From: Natrinema versiforme
GTDB taxonomy: Archaea > Halobacteriota > Halobacteria > Halobacteriales > Natrialbaceae
Reading direction: 5' to 3'
Assembly (NCBI RefSeq): GCF_005576615.1
Contig: NZ_CP040331.1
Coordinates: 248,001-312,000 of the forward strand
Length of the DNA stretch: 64,000 nt
Made by a program: the position numbers and the translations under genes. Positions 54,733 to 63,290 of this stretch are shown here, in pieces; the stretch's first letter is position 1; each line of letters starts with the position of its first letter. A model generated the notes under the pieces. The model made no database searches and was not told the DNA's origin. It was given only the letters and a program-made list of their open reading frames with translations.

Positions 54733-54812
54733 ACGACCGCTTCGTCTCGCAGGATACATTATTGTTGCCCACAACACACCTTCGAAATCGGTGATCTAGG
54801 GCTGCGACAACA

Positions 54813-54823
54813 TTGGATTCTAA
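54813..54823. promoter_or_regulatory. TTGGAWTCYAA palindrome in the divergent regulator/chaperone region
   Basis: TTGGATTCTAA at 54813-54823 lies between the start of the Lrp-TRASH gene (54732) and of the chaperone (54861), so it could control both directions. Confidence 0.55.
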
Positions 54824-54860
54824 GCAGAAAACCACATAGAATACTCGCCCCTATCTACGA

Positions 54861-55064
54861 ATGGATATGACTCAGACAATCACCGTCGAAGGAATGACCT
54901 GTGAACATTGCGAGCAGACCGTCGAAGAGGCACTCGAAGAAGTTGAGGGGGTTACGTCCGCTACTGCGGATCGTGACTCAGAATCCGCGACGGTCGAGGG
55001 GTCCGCTGAACGGGATGAGCTTGTGACTGTGGTCGAAGACGCTGGATACGATGCCTCTGCGTAA
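54861..55064 (+). CDS. HMA copper chaperone (CopZ-like)
   Basis: A 67-residue HMA protein: MTCEHCEQTVEEAL with MxCxxC at about 12-17. ATG 54867 is an alternative start two codons in. It resembles the protein at 60341 (VEGMxCxHCEQTVEEALEEV). It is divergent from the copper regulator, so probably induced by copper. It delivers Cu(I) to the CopA HMA domains. A short hairpin follows at 55071. Confidence 0.9.
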   Translation: MDMTQTITVEGMTCEHCEQTVEEALEEVEGVTSATADRDSESATVEGSAERDELVTVVEDAGYDASA

Positions 55065-55070
55065 CAAATC

Positions 55071-55089
55071 CCGATTCTCGTCGAATCGG
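55071..55089 (+). terminator. hairpin after the chaperone gene
   Basis: CCGATTC (55071-55077), 5-nt loop, GAATCGG (55083-55089) is a perfect 7-bp stem 7 bp after the chaperone stop. A candidate transcription terminator; no T-run follows, so it is weak. Confidence 0.35.
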
Positions 55090-55135
55090 ATTCGGAGAGG
55101 GATTGATACGACTGCCAATCCCAGGTGTAGATACT

Positions 55136-57919
55136 ATGACTGATACACTTCCGTTCGATGCCGTCCGCGAGCTCGACGTCGACGGGACGACGTACAAGAT
55201 GGCCGATCTTCGAGCACTCGAAGAGCAGGGGCTCTGTGACCTCGACACGCTCCCTGTGAGCATCCGTATTCTGCTTGAGTCGGTGCTCCGGAACGCCGAC
55301 GGCGAAACTGTTACTGCAGCGGATGTCAAGAATGCTGCTGGCTGGAAGCCAGACGTACCGGACGCAGAGGTTCCGTTCTCTCCATCACGAGTCGTCCTAC
55401 AGGATCTCACTGGCGTGCCCGCAGTTGTCGACCTGGCGGCCCTTCGATCCGAAGTCGACCGCAAAGATCGGGACCCGACCCTGGTCGAACCAGAGATCCC
55501 TATTGATCTCGTAATCGACCACAGCGTCCAAGTCGACTACTTCGACTCCGAGGACGCCTACGAGAAGAACGTCGAACTGGAGTACGAGCGCAACGCCGAA
55601 CGGTATCGCGCGATCAAGTGGGCGCAGAACGCCTTCGAGAACTTCAACGTCGTCCCGCCGGGGACCGGTATCGTCCACCAGGTGAATCTCGAACATCTGG
55701 GTCGGGTCGTCCACGCCCGCGAGCAAGACGGCGAGAACTGGCTCCTGCCGGACACGCTCGTCGGCACGGACAGCCACACCCCGATGATCGGTGGCATCGG
55801 TGTGGTCGGTTGGGGCGTCGGCGGCATCGAAGCGGAAGCGGCGATGCTCGGTCAACCGGTCACGATGAAACTCCCCGAGGTCGTCGGCGTCCGTCTCGAA
55901 GGCGAATTACCCGAGGGCGCGACGGCTACGGATCTCGTGCTCCACATCACCGAACGACTCCGCGAGGTCGGCGTCGTCGACCGGTTCGTGGAGTTCTTCG
56001 GTCCCGGTGTGGAGAATCTCACAGTCCCCGACCGGGCCACGATCGCCAATATGGCGCCCGAACAGGGCTCGACGATCAGTATGTTCCCGGTCGACGAGCA
56101 GACGCTCGAGTATCTCGAACTCACCGGGCGTGACCCCGCCCACATCGACCTTGTTCGCGAGTACCTCGAAGCCCAAGGGCTGTTCGGGGAACAGGAACCA
56201 GAATATACTGAGGTCGTCGAGTTCGACCTCTCGACAGTCGAACCGAGTCTGGCCGGACACAAGCGGCCACAGGACCGGATTCCGATGGGGGACGTGAAAC
56301 AGAGCTTCCGGGGACTTCTCCACGGGGAGTTCGAGGACGACCTCGATGATGTCGACGAGGACGCCTTGCAGCGGTGGCTCGGTGAGGGTGGTGCAGCTGA
56401 TGCGGAGACCGACGGTGGCGTTCAGGTCGAACCCGAATCGGAACTGCACCCGTTAACCAAACGTGTCGAGGTCGACCTCGACGGTGAGACGGTCGAAATC
56501 GGACACGGAGACGTCCTCGTCAGCGCCATCACGAGCTGTACGAACACGTCGAACCCGTCGGTGATGATCGCTGCTGGACTGCTCGCCCAGAACGCCGTCG
56601 AGAAAGGCCTAGACGTCCCGCCGTACGTCAAGACGAGTCTCGCACCGGGTAGCCGTGTCGTCACGCAGTATCTCGAAGAATCGGGGCTGCTTCCGTATCT
56701 CGAAGAGCTCGGGTACGCCGTCGTCGGCTACGGCTGTACCACCTGTATCGGTAACGCTGGGCCGCTTCCCGATCCCATCGAGCAGGCAATCGACGACCAC
56801 GACCTCTGGACGACGAGCGTTCTCTCCGGGAACCGGAACTTCGAGGCGCGTATCCACCCGAAGATCCGCGCGAACTACCTCGCGAGCCCGCCGCTCGTCG
56901 TCGCCTACGGGCTCGCAGGGCGGATGGACATCGATCTCGAACACGAGCCGCTGGGCACTGACGATGAGGGTAACCCAGTCTATCTGGCGGACATCTGGCC
57001 GGACGCAGCGGACGTGCAGGCCGCAATCCACGAGAACGTCTCTCCGGAGATGTTCGAGGAGAAGTACGCCTCCGTGTTCGAGGGCGATGAGCGATGGGCT
57101 GCTCTCGACGCGCCCACGGGTGACGTCTACGAGTGGGATGAGGACTCGACATACATCCGTGAACCGCCGTTCTTCAAGGACTTCCCGGTAGAGAAACCCG
57201 GCGTCGCCGATATCGAGGACGCACGCTGTCTACTGACGCTCGGCGATACCGTTACGACCGACCACATCAGTCCAGCCGGCCCGTTCGGTCCCGACCTCCC
57301 CGCAGGTCAGTGGCTGCTCGATCACGGTGTCGAGCCACACGAGTTCAACACCTACGGCGCACGTCGGGGCAATCACGAGGTGATGATGCGGGGGACGTTC
57401 GCCAACGTCCGAATCGAGAACGAGATGCTCGACGACGTCGAGGGTGGCTACACGATCCACCACCCGACCGACGAACAAACCACGGTGTTCGAAGCCAGTC
57501 GCCGCTATCGGGACGAGGGGATACCGCTCGTCGTGATGGCTGGCGAGGAGTTCGGAACTGGGTCTAGCCGGGACTGGGCGGCGAAAGGAACGGACCTGCT
57601 CGGTGTCCGCGCAACCATCGCCGAGAGTTACGAGCGCATCTACCGCGACAACCTCGTCGGCATGGGTGTGCTTCCCCTGCAGTTCGATGATGGCGACTCG
57701 TGGGAATCTCTCGGTCTGGATGGGTCGGAGGTCTTCACGATCCACGGCCTCGATGACGGGCTCGACGTGATGGACGAACTGACCGTTATCGCCGAGCGTG
57801 CGGACGGGTCGACTGTCGAGTTCCCGGTCACAGCACAGGTCGGCACGCCGGCCGCCGTAACCTATATCGAACACGGCGGAATCCTCCACTACGTCCTCAG
57901 ACGCCTCCTCAGACAGTAA
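55136..57919 (+). CDS. acnA: aconitate hydratase (AcnA-type)
   Basis: A 927-residue protein from ATG 55136 (MTDTLPFDAVRELDVDGTTY), of normal AcnA length. The [4Fe-4S] cysteines are in SAITSCTNTSNPSV (about 468-481) and GYGCTTCIGNAGPLPD (about 530-545). Active-site residues are in GTDSHTPM (near 210), GTGSSRDWAAKG (near 804) and NTYGARRGNHEVMMRG. It interconverts citrate and isocitrate in the TCA cycle. It lies between copper genes, 72 bp after the chaperone, on the same strand. A second, chromosomal copy is likely elsewhere in such genomes, by inference. Confidence 0.94.
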   Translation: MTDTLPFDAVRELDVDGTTYKMADLRALEEQGLCDLDTLPVSIRILLESVLRNADGETVTAADVKNAAGWKPDVPDAEVPFSPSRVVLQDLTGVPAVVDLAALRSEVDRKDRDPTLVEPEIPIDLVIDHSVQVDYFDSEDAYEKNVELEYERNAERYRAIKWAQNAFENFNVVPPGTGIVHQVNLEHLGRVVHAREQDGENWLLPDTLVGTDSHTPMIGGIGVVGWGVGGIEAEAAMLGQPVTMKLPEVVGVRLEGELPEGATATDLVLHITERLREVGVVDRFVEFFGPGVENLTVPDRATIANMAPEQGSTISMFPVDEQTLEYLELTGRDPAHIDLVREYLEAQGLFGEQEPEYTEVVEFDLSTVEPSLAGHKRPQDRIPMGDVKQSFRGLLHGEFEDDLDDVDEDALQRWLGEGGAADAETDGGVQVEPESELHPLTKRVEVDLDGETVEIGHGDVLVSAITSCTNTSNPSVMIAAGLLAQNAVEKGLDVPPYVKTSLAPGSRVVTQYLEESGLLPYLEELGYAVVGYGCTTCIGNAGPLPDPIEQAIDDHDLWTTSVLSGNRNFEARIHPKIRANYLASPPLVVAYGLAGRMDIDLEHEPLGTDDEGNPVYLADIWPDAADVQAAIHENVSPEMFEEKYASVFEGDERWAALDAPTGDVYEWDEDSTYIREPPFFKDFPVEKPGVADIEDARCLLTLGDTVTTDHISPAGPFGPDLPAGQWLLDHGVEPHEFNTYGARRGNHEVMMRGTFANVRIENEMLDDVEGGYTIHHPTDEQTTVFEASRRYRDEGIPLVVMAGEEFGTGSSRDWAAKGTDLLGVRATIAESYERIYRDNLVGMGVLPLQFDDGDSWESLGLDGSEVFTIHGLDDGLDVMDELTVIAERADGSTVEFPVTAQVGTPAAVTYIEHGGILHYVLRRLLRQ

Positions 57920-57930
57920 CACCAACGCGG

Positions 57931-58329
57931 TCAGAAACGATCGTCGTCGGACACCAGGCGGGCGCGACGGTGATCAAACTCCTCGTCGTCGATTTCGCCA
58001 CGAGCGTACCGTTCTTGGAGAACAGCGAGTGCGCTGTCATCAGTATGGCCGTCCGTAGGGGACCGCGTTGTCAGCCAGTAAACGGCGTAGACTGGGAGGG
58101 CGATCAGAAGTGCCATCCACAGGAGCCCGAACAGTATCATTCCCCAGCCCCAGCCACCCCAGCCGGCCATGTGGCCGCTGTTCCACATGCCGTCGTGCCA
58201 GCTCCACATCATTGATTCTGGGACGGTCGCGTGCGTTAGCGCCATTCCGGCGACGACGGCCAGAGTCAGTGCCCCAACGACGATGAATCCCAGAGAACGA
58301 ATCCCGCGTGCTTGAATTGGATTTTGCAT
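57931..58329 (-). CDS. SHOCT-domain small membrane protein
   Basis: A 132-residue paralogue of the protein at 46023: two transmembrane segments (about 12-32 and 62-86) with a Met/His/Trp/Gly-rich loop (MMWSWHDGMWNSGHMAGWGG, about 40-59), and a C-terminal SHOCT motif (LAVLQERYARGEIDDEEFDH, about 104-123). The loop's Met and His residues suggest Cu(I) binding. It is convergent with the aconitase gene (11 bp between stops). Confidence 0.75.
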   Translation of the reverse strand: MQNPIQARGIRSLGFIVVGALTLAVVAGMALTHATVPESMMWSWHDGMWNSGHMAGWGGWGWGMILFGLLWMALLIALPVYAVYWLTTRSPTDGHTDDSALAVLQERYARGEIDDEEFDHRRARLVSDDDRF

Positions 58330-58357
58330 TGTTGTACTCCCAACGGTCTCGGCGTGG

Positions 58358-58918
58358 TTAGCCGAGGATGTATTCGAGGGCGGGGTAGCGCTCGACGAGC
58401 GTCTCGCCGCCGACGTCGTAGTTCTCGATGTACTGGTCGAGGCCCAGGATGCGGCCCGCGGCGAACGCGGCGACCGCGAGGAACACGAGCATGTACGCGA
58501 AGTCCCCGTTGATGAACCCGTGACCCATGTCCCAGTTGCCGAAGTAGAACATGAGCATCATCAGCGCGCCGAAGAACGCCGCGAGGCGGACGAACGCGCC
58601 GACGAGGAGGCCGAGGCCGATGAACAGCTCGCCGTACGGCACGGCGACGTTCGCGAACTCGACAAACCACGGCGTCGAACCCATCCACGCGAACAGGCCC
58701 GCCAGCGGGTTGCCGTTCGTCGCCGCAACGTTCGAGAGGTAGCCGCCGGCCGCGAACTCGCCGGTGATCTTCGTGAAGCCGGAGTACGCGAACGCGTAGC
58801 CCATCATGAGACGGAGCGCCAGCACGAACCACGCGCTGAGGCTGTGGACTTTCCCGCCGACGGTCAGGCCGCCGACTCTGCTCTCAAGCTGGTTCATGCC
58901 GGAGTCGAGTGTGGACAT
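58358..58918 (-). CDS. DoxX-family membrane protein
   Basis: A 186-residue DoxX-like protein with four transmembrane segments (LALRLMMGYAFAYSGFTKI near 33-50; LGLLVGAFVRLAAFFGALMML near 100; HGFINGDFAYMLVFLAVAAFAAG near 133). The long polar N-terminus is usual in haloarchaeal copies. DoxX proteins relate to thiosulfate:quinone oxidoreductase subunits or have unknown redox roles. It is divergent from the regulator at 59033 with a strong dyad between them. Confidence 0.85.
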   Translation of the reverse strand: MSTLDSGMNQLESRVGGLTVGGKVHSLSAWFVLALRLMMGYAFAYSGFTKITGEFAAGGYLSNVAATNGNPLAGLFAWMGSTPWFVEFANVAVPYGELFIGLGLLVGAFVRLAAFFGALMMLMFYFGNWDMGHGFINGDFAYMLVFLAVAAFAAGRILGLDQYIENYDVGGETLVERYPALEYILG

Positions 58919-58970
58919 AATTATTGCACCTTCAACTATCAGTAGGCGGGTAGAGACGATATAATAGCGA

Positions 58971-58997
58971 GCCGGCGTTCTGAGTCAGAAAACCGGC
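58971..58997. promoter_or_regulatory. 27-bp interrupted dyad between DoxX and the regulator (candidate operator)
   Basis: GCCGG-nn-TTCTG (58971-58982), AGT centre, CAGAA-nn-CCGGC (58986-58997) is symmetric on both arms. It lies between two TATA-like elements (ATATAATA about 58959-58966; CTATATTA about 59001-59008) in the 114-bp divergent promoter. A strong candidate site for the regulator encoded at 59033. Confidence 0.6.
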
Positions 58998-59032
58998 GGG
59001 CTATATTACCCTCCTGTAGCGAGTACGGACGT

Positions 59033-59383
59033 GTGACTGAGGAGGCCGACCCGTCGGACATCTTCGCCACACTCGACGACGAGTACGCCCGCAACATCCT
59101 CGTGGCGACGAAGACCGACCGACTCTCCGCGAAGGAGCTCAGCGAGGAATGCGATATGTCACGCCCGACCGTCTCGCGGCGTGTCACCCGCCTCGTCGAG
59201 CAGGGCCTCCTCGAGGAGTACACGCACGTCGACCCCGGCGGACGGCACTACAGCGAGTACGAGGCGCGACTCGAGCGTGTCGAAGTACTCCTCCAAGCAG
59301 AGGGCTTCGACGTGCAGATCGATGTTCGGCCGGACCCCGCCGACCGGATTACGTCCATCTTCGAGGAAATGCGGGGAGACTGA
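59033..59383 (+). CDS. winged-helix (ArsR/MarR-like) regulator
   Basis: A 116-residue protein, GTG start at 59033. The winged HTH spans about 15-75: ATLDDEYARNILVATKTDR, SAKELSEECDMSRPTVSRRV and RLVEQGLLEEY. It lacks an obvious effector domain. It is divergent from DoxX, with a dyad in between, and is followed 3 bp later by a small membrane-protein gene. Probably represses or activates this pair; ligand unknown. Confidence 0.85.
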   Translation: MTEEADPSDIFATLDDEYARNILVATKTDRLSAKELSEECDMSRPTVSRRVTRLVEQGLLEEYTHVDPGGRHYSEYEARLERVEVLLQAEGFDVQIDVRPDPADRITSIFEEMRGD

Positions 59384-59386
59384 CTC

Positions 59387-59662
59387 ATGGAACACACGTT
59401 ATTCGTCATCGGCAAGCTGTTCACGACCGCCCTGGCGCTGGTGATCGCCTACCAGGCCTATCGCGGATACCAACGGCATCACACGCAGTTACTCCTGTAC
59501 GTCGCGGCTGGCTTCGCGCTGGTCGGGCTCGGCGGCCTCCTCGAGGGCGTGCTCTTCGAACTCCTCCAAGTGTCGATTTTCGAAGCAGGATTCGTCGCAG
59601 CACTCGTCACCGCCGCCGGGATGCTGTCGATTCTCTACGCCCTGTATGCCCCGAACCCCTGA
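59387..59662 (+). CDS. small membrane protein (DUF7521-like)
   Basis: A 91-residue protein with three transmembrane segments: IGKLFTTALALVIAYQAY (8-25), QLLLYVAAGFALVGLGGLL (34-52) and AGFVAALVTAAGMLSILYA (66-84). It starts 3 bp after the regulator's stop, so they form an operon. This type of HTH plus small three-TM protein pair is common in haloarchaea. Function unknown. Confidence 0.75.
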   Translation: MEHTLFVIGKLFTTALALVIAYQAYRGYQRHHTQLLLYVAAGFALVGLGGLLEGVLFELLQVSIFEAGFVAALVTAAGMLSILYALYAPNP

Positions 59663-59799
59663 GGATTCGGGACGTTCATTCGAGAAGCGGCCTCTGGGCG
59701 TTGTTCCTCATTCGAAGTCGCTATTGTTCGGATTCCCCTTATTCTCACCAGTGTAGGGTCGCAGCGGGAATTATGTCCGTACCGGTCGTACAGTATCGT

Positions 59800-60195
59800 A
59801 TGATTCGAACACTCGTGGGTGTCCTTGGCGCTCTCTCAGCGCTGTTCCCGGACAAAATCGTCAGTCTCTTCGAGAAACTTGCGATTGCGAATCGAAGCGG
59901 GGGAACAGTGAGAGGGTGGGTCCGCCCAGCTATCCGGTCTGAGGGCGTTCTGATAGCTGCGATTTCCCTCCTCAATGGGCGAGCATACGCGTGGCTGATG
60001 AATCTTACCGGTGTGTTCGGCGCTATCGTCTTCCTGTTTCCCGATCTGTATCGAAGATTTGCCACCGCGTTCCTGTACGAGCGTCCGGAGTCGGTCGAAT
60101 GGAACGAGCGATTCCGCTCGGGTATTCGGGCTATCGGCGCACTATACGTCTTTTTAGCGGCGAAGACGTATCTGGAGCGCCACAACGGTACCTGA
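59800..60195 (+). CDS. small membrane protein
   Basis: A 131-residue protein from ATG 59800 (MIRTLVGVLGALSALFPDKI); ATG 59773 is an alternative that adds nine residues. AATTATGT lies about 25-31 bp upstream of 59800, consistent with a leaderless start. Hydrophobic segments lie near 2-14, 48-58, 68-85 and 112-122. No family recognised; the longer in-frame region upstream overlaps the previous two genes and is rejected. Confidence 0.65.
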   Translation: MIRTLVGVLGALSALFPDKIVSLFEKLAIANRSGGTVRGWVRPAIRSEGVLIAAISLLNGRAYAWLMNLTGVFGAIVFLFPDLYRRFATAFLYERPESVEWNERFRSGIRAIGALYVFLAAKTYLERHNGT

Positions 60196-60256
60196 GTCTT
60201 CCCGCATCGTCAGTTGCTGAATCTGAAATTTGGTTCGTTTCGGCTGCACGTATCAC

Positions 60257-60267
60257 TTGGAATCTAA
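60257..60267. promoter_or_regulatory. TTGGAWTCYAA palindrome before the third HMA chaperone
   Basis: TTGGAATCTAA at 60257-60267 is 73 bp upstream of ATG 60341. It is the same motif as at 54123 and 54813. Confidence 0.55.
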
Positions 60268-60340
60268 AGTTTGACCCCCAAGAGACCAGCATAATCGAAG
60301 GGGAAATCCGCTAAAGGGAGGGAGCCGTATGTACCTCTGT

Positions 60341-60538
60341 ATGACGACGACCATCACCGTGGAAGGAATGTCGTGCGGTCACTGCGAGCAGACGGTCGAA
60401 GAGGCCCTTGAAGAGGTCACTGGCGTGACTTCCGTGACCGTCGACAGGGAGAGTGAACAGGCAAGTGTCGACGGTGAGGCAGAGGTCACGGCCCTCGTGG
60501 CGGCCGTCGAAGACGCGGGATACACCGCTCACGCCTGA
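60341..60538 (+). CDS. HMA copper chaperone (CopZ-like)
   Basis: A 65-residue HMA protein from ATG 60341 (MTTTITVEGMSCGHCEQTVE); MxCxxC at about 10-15. Four extra residues would come from an ATG at 60329. It is a close paralogue of the chaperone at 54861 and probably serves the CPH-type ATPase that starts 146 bp later. A TTGGAATCTAA box upstream suggests copper control. Confidence 0.9.
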   Translation: MTTTITVEGMSCGHCEQTVEEALEEVTGVTSVTVDRESEQASVDGEAEVTALVAAVEDAGYTAHA

Positions 60539-60684
60539 GTATCGTGCGCTGCGGATAGCACAAGTCGCTTCGAGACGACGACTAACTGTTGTCTTCGGAG
60601 CTCGTCTACGCTGGTCCTGCTGTACGGTCTCAGGGCCGAAGATTCAAGAAGCCGGCGGAACCACCTCAATAGAGAACATGACTC

Positions 60685-62967
60685 ATGGACGACCACAAAG
60701 ATACAACTGAGAATTCCCCGGGAGGAGAGGACCAGCCGGACACCACCAGTCACCAGCACGAACACGGTGAGCACGATGAAGCGGTCGCGGAATCTGACGA
60801 GGAAGGGGTAGAACAGGAGCTACTAGAGGAGGAAGCTCACCCTGCTGCGGCAGGTGAGATGGCGTCCCACGAGCAGCACGAACACGCCGGACACGAGGGC
60901 GACGGGCACGGCCACGGTTCCCATGAGGGCCACGGTGAGGGGCATGGCGGGATGCACGAGGGCCACGAGCAGATGTTCCGGCGGCGTTTCTTCGTTTCGA
61001 CGCTCCTGTCGATTCCCGTTCTCCTGTACAGCGAAATGCTACAGGAGTGGCTCGGGTTCTCCGTCCCCGCGTTCCCGGGCAGCGAGTGGATCAACCCCGT
61101 CTTCGCGGTCATCGTCTTCGCGTACGGTGGCGTTCCATTCCTCCAGATGGCACTCCCGGAGCTGAAAGACCGGTCGCCGGGGATGATGACGTTGATCTCG
61201 ATGGCGATCACCGTCGCGTTTGTCTACAGCCTCGCGAGCGTGATTTTCCCCACACAGTCGGCGTTCTTCTGGGAGCTCGTCACGCTGATCGACATCATGC
61301 TGCTGGGCCACTGGATCGAGATGCGGTCGGTCCGGCGGGCCTCCAGCGCGCTCGACGAACTGGCGAAACTGATGCCAGACACCGCCGAGCGTATCACCGA
61401 CGACGGGGAGACCGAAGAAGTTCCCGTCAGTGAGCTCTCGGAAGGCGATCTCGTGCTCGTCCGGCCGGGCGCGAGTGTCCCTGCTGACGGCACCGTCGAG
61501 GAGGGTGACTCCGACGTCAACGAGTCGATGATCACCGGCGAGTCCAAGCCCGTCTCGAAAGAGCCTGGCGACGAGGTCATCGGCGGCACCATCAACGGCG
61601 ACGGGAGTCTCCGTGTTCGCGTCGGTGCGACGGGCGAGGAGACAACACTCGCGGGCATCATGCGCCTCGTCGAGGAAGCTCAACAGAGCAAGTCCAAGAC
61701 GCAAGTGTTGGCCGACCGGGCGGCCGGCTGGCTGTTCTACGTCGCGCTCGGGGCGGCAGTCGTGACCGCGATTGCGTGGACGGTCGCAGTCTCGTTCGAC
61801 GCGACGGTCATCGAGCGAGTCGTGACGGTGCTCGTCATCGCCTGCCCACACGCCCTCGGGCTCGCCATCCCGCTGGTCGTCGCGATCAACACCTCACTTG
61901 CGGCGCGCAACGGGATGCTCGTTCGCGACCGCATCGCAATGGAGGACGCACGGAATCTGGATGCCATCATCTTCGACAAGACAGGGACGCTTACCGAGGG
62001 CGAACACGGCGTCGTGGATATGGCGACCGTCAACGGTGTCGACGAGGACGACGCGCTCGGGCTGGCGGCAGCCGTCGAGAGCGACTCCGAACACATGATC
62101 GCGCGAGCGATTCGCGAGGCCGCCGACGAGCGAGACCTAACTACTCCCGACGCGACCGCCTTCGAGGCGATCAAAGGGCGAGGGGTTCGCGCAAACGTCG
62201 ATGGAAACGAGGTGTACGTCGGTGGGCCGAACCTGTTGACCCAGCTCGATAGCGAGATCCCCGCCCATCTCCAGCGCTTCGCTGACGAGGCGGGACAGAA
62301 CGCCCAGACAGTGGTGTATCTCGTTCGTGACGGCGATCTGATCGCTGCTTTCGCGATGGCCGACGTGATCCGTGAGGAGAGTTTCCGCGTCGTCGATGCC
62401 CTCCACGACTTGGGCATCGAGGTGGCGATGCTGACTGGGGACTCCCAGGACGTGGCCGACGCTGTCGCGGACGAGCTGGGCATCGACACGGTGTTCGCCG
62501 AGGTCCTCCCCGAGGACAAGGACGAGAAAGTCCAGGAGCTCCAGGACCAGGGGAAGCTCGTGGGGATGGTTGGTGACGGTGTGAACGATGCGCCGGCGCT
62601 GACGCGAGCCGACGTCGGGATCGCCATCGGGAGCGGCACCGACGTCGCCGTCCAGTCGGCGGATGTCATTCTCGTGCAGAACAACCCGATGGATGTAGTG
62701 CGACTCGTGAAACTCAGTAAGGCGAGCTACCGGAAGATGCAGGAGAACATCGTCTGGGCGGCCGGCTACAACGTCTTCGCAATTCCGCTTGCAGCAGGCG
62801 TGTTGGCACCGATCGGGATTCTGCTGTCGCCCGCCGTTGGTGCGCTCCTGATGTCGTTGAGTACAGTAATCGTCGCGATCAACGCCCAGCTCCTCCGCCG
62901 CGTGGACCTGTCCATCCCCGAACTGCCAGGCAGCACACCATCCACGGAGGCACAGCCTGCTGACTGA
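60685..62967 (+). CDS. copB: CopB-type P1B ATPase with CPH motif and His-rich N-terminus
   Basis: A 760-residue pump. The N-terminal 110 residues are His/Glu/Gly rich ([20 protein letters not shown]) instead of an HMA domain, as in CopB-type ATPases. Core: TGES, C387-P-H389, DKTGT with D431, SEHMIARAI (usual SEHP) and [13 protein letters not shown] pumps are linked to Cu(II) or Cu(I)/Ag(I) export. It sits just after a chaperone gene with a copper box. Its full length and motif set suggest an active pump. Confidence 0.93.
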   Translation: MDDHKDTTENSPGGEDQPDTTSHQHEHGEHDEAVAESDEEGVEQELLEEEAHPAAAGEMASHEQHEHAGHEGDGHGHGSHEGHGEGHGGMHEGHEQMFRRRFFVSTLLSIPVLLYSEMLQEWLGFSVPAFPGSEWINPVFAVIVFAYGGVPFLQMALPELKDRSPGMMTLISMAITVAFVYSLASVIFPTQSAFFWELVTLIDIMLLGHWIEMRSVRRASSALDELAKLMPDTAERITDDGETEEVPVSELSEGDLVLVRPGASVPADGTVEEGDSDVNESMITGESKPVSKEPGDEVIGGTINGDGSLRVRVGATGEETTLAGIMRLVEEAQQSKSKTQVLADRAAGWLFYVALGAAVVTAIAWTVAVSFDATVIERVVTVLVIACPHALGLAIPLVVAINTSLAARNGMLVRDRIAMEDARNLDAIIFDKTGTLTEGEHGVVDMATVNGVDEDDALGLAAAVESDSEHMIARAIREAADERDLTTPDATAFEAIKGRGVRANVDGNEVYVGGPNLLTQLDSEIPAHLQRFADEAGQNAQTVVYLVRDGDLIAAFAMADVIREESFRVVDALHDLGIEVAMLTGDSQDVADAVADELGIDTVFAEVLPEDKDEKVQELQDQGKLVGMVGDGVNDAPALTRADVGIAIGSGTDVAVQSADVILVQNNPMDVVRLVKLSKASYRKMQENIVWAAGYNVFAIPLAAGVLAPIGILLSPAVGALLMSLSTVIVAINAQLLRRVDLSIPELPGSTPSTEAQPAD

Positions 62968-63185
62968 AACGCTCCCGATCGCTTCGGAGGGTTTCATTCA
63001 ATTGAGTCCGGTTGGTGGACAGCAAATGGCGACACTGCGTAATTTCGGTGGGTATCGCTATGCAGTCACCGATTCCACAGTTTTCCCGAAGGGTGCATAG
63101 TTCGGTATACACAGACGCTTCCTCTGATGGGCTACATTGCTGCGCCAGCACTAGGTTTATACCGTTAGACGGGTTTCTTTCTAGT

Positions 63186-63290
63186 ATGAGCCTCGAAGAG
63201 ACGGTTGACTACCTCGCCGAGGAACTCGACCTCGAGCGAAGTGAACACGTCCGTGAGGTTGGTCAGTCAGTCGCCGAACTTCGCGACTGA
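63186..63290 (+). CDS. 34-aa acidic small protein
   Basis: ATG 63186 opens a frame (MSLEETVDYLAEELDLERSE then HVREVGQSVAELRD) ending at 63290. TTTATA at 63156-63161 is about 27 bp ahead, fitting a leaderless start. It is acidic and helical, like a truncated RHH dimerisation segment. Its stop abuts the stop of the Fic-like gene (63291) on the other strand. No partner is visible. Confidence 0.4.
   Translation: MSLEETVDYLAEELDLERSEHVREVGQSVAELRD

Noticed and set aside
59149-59799. Long upstream extension of the membrane protein at 59800
   Set aside because: It overlaps the winged-helix regulator and small membrane protein genes and is Arg/Pro rich, typical of a shadow frame.
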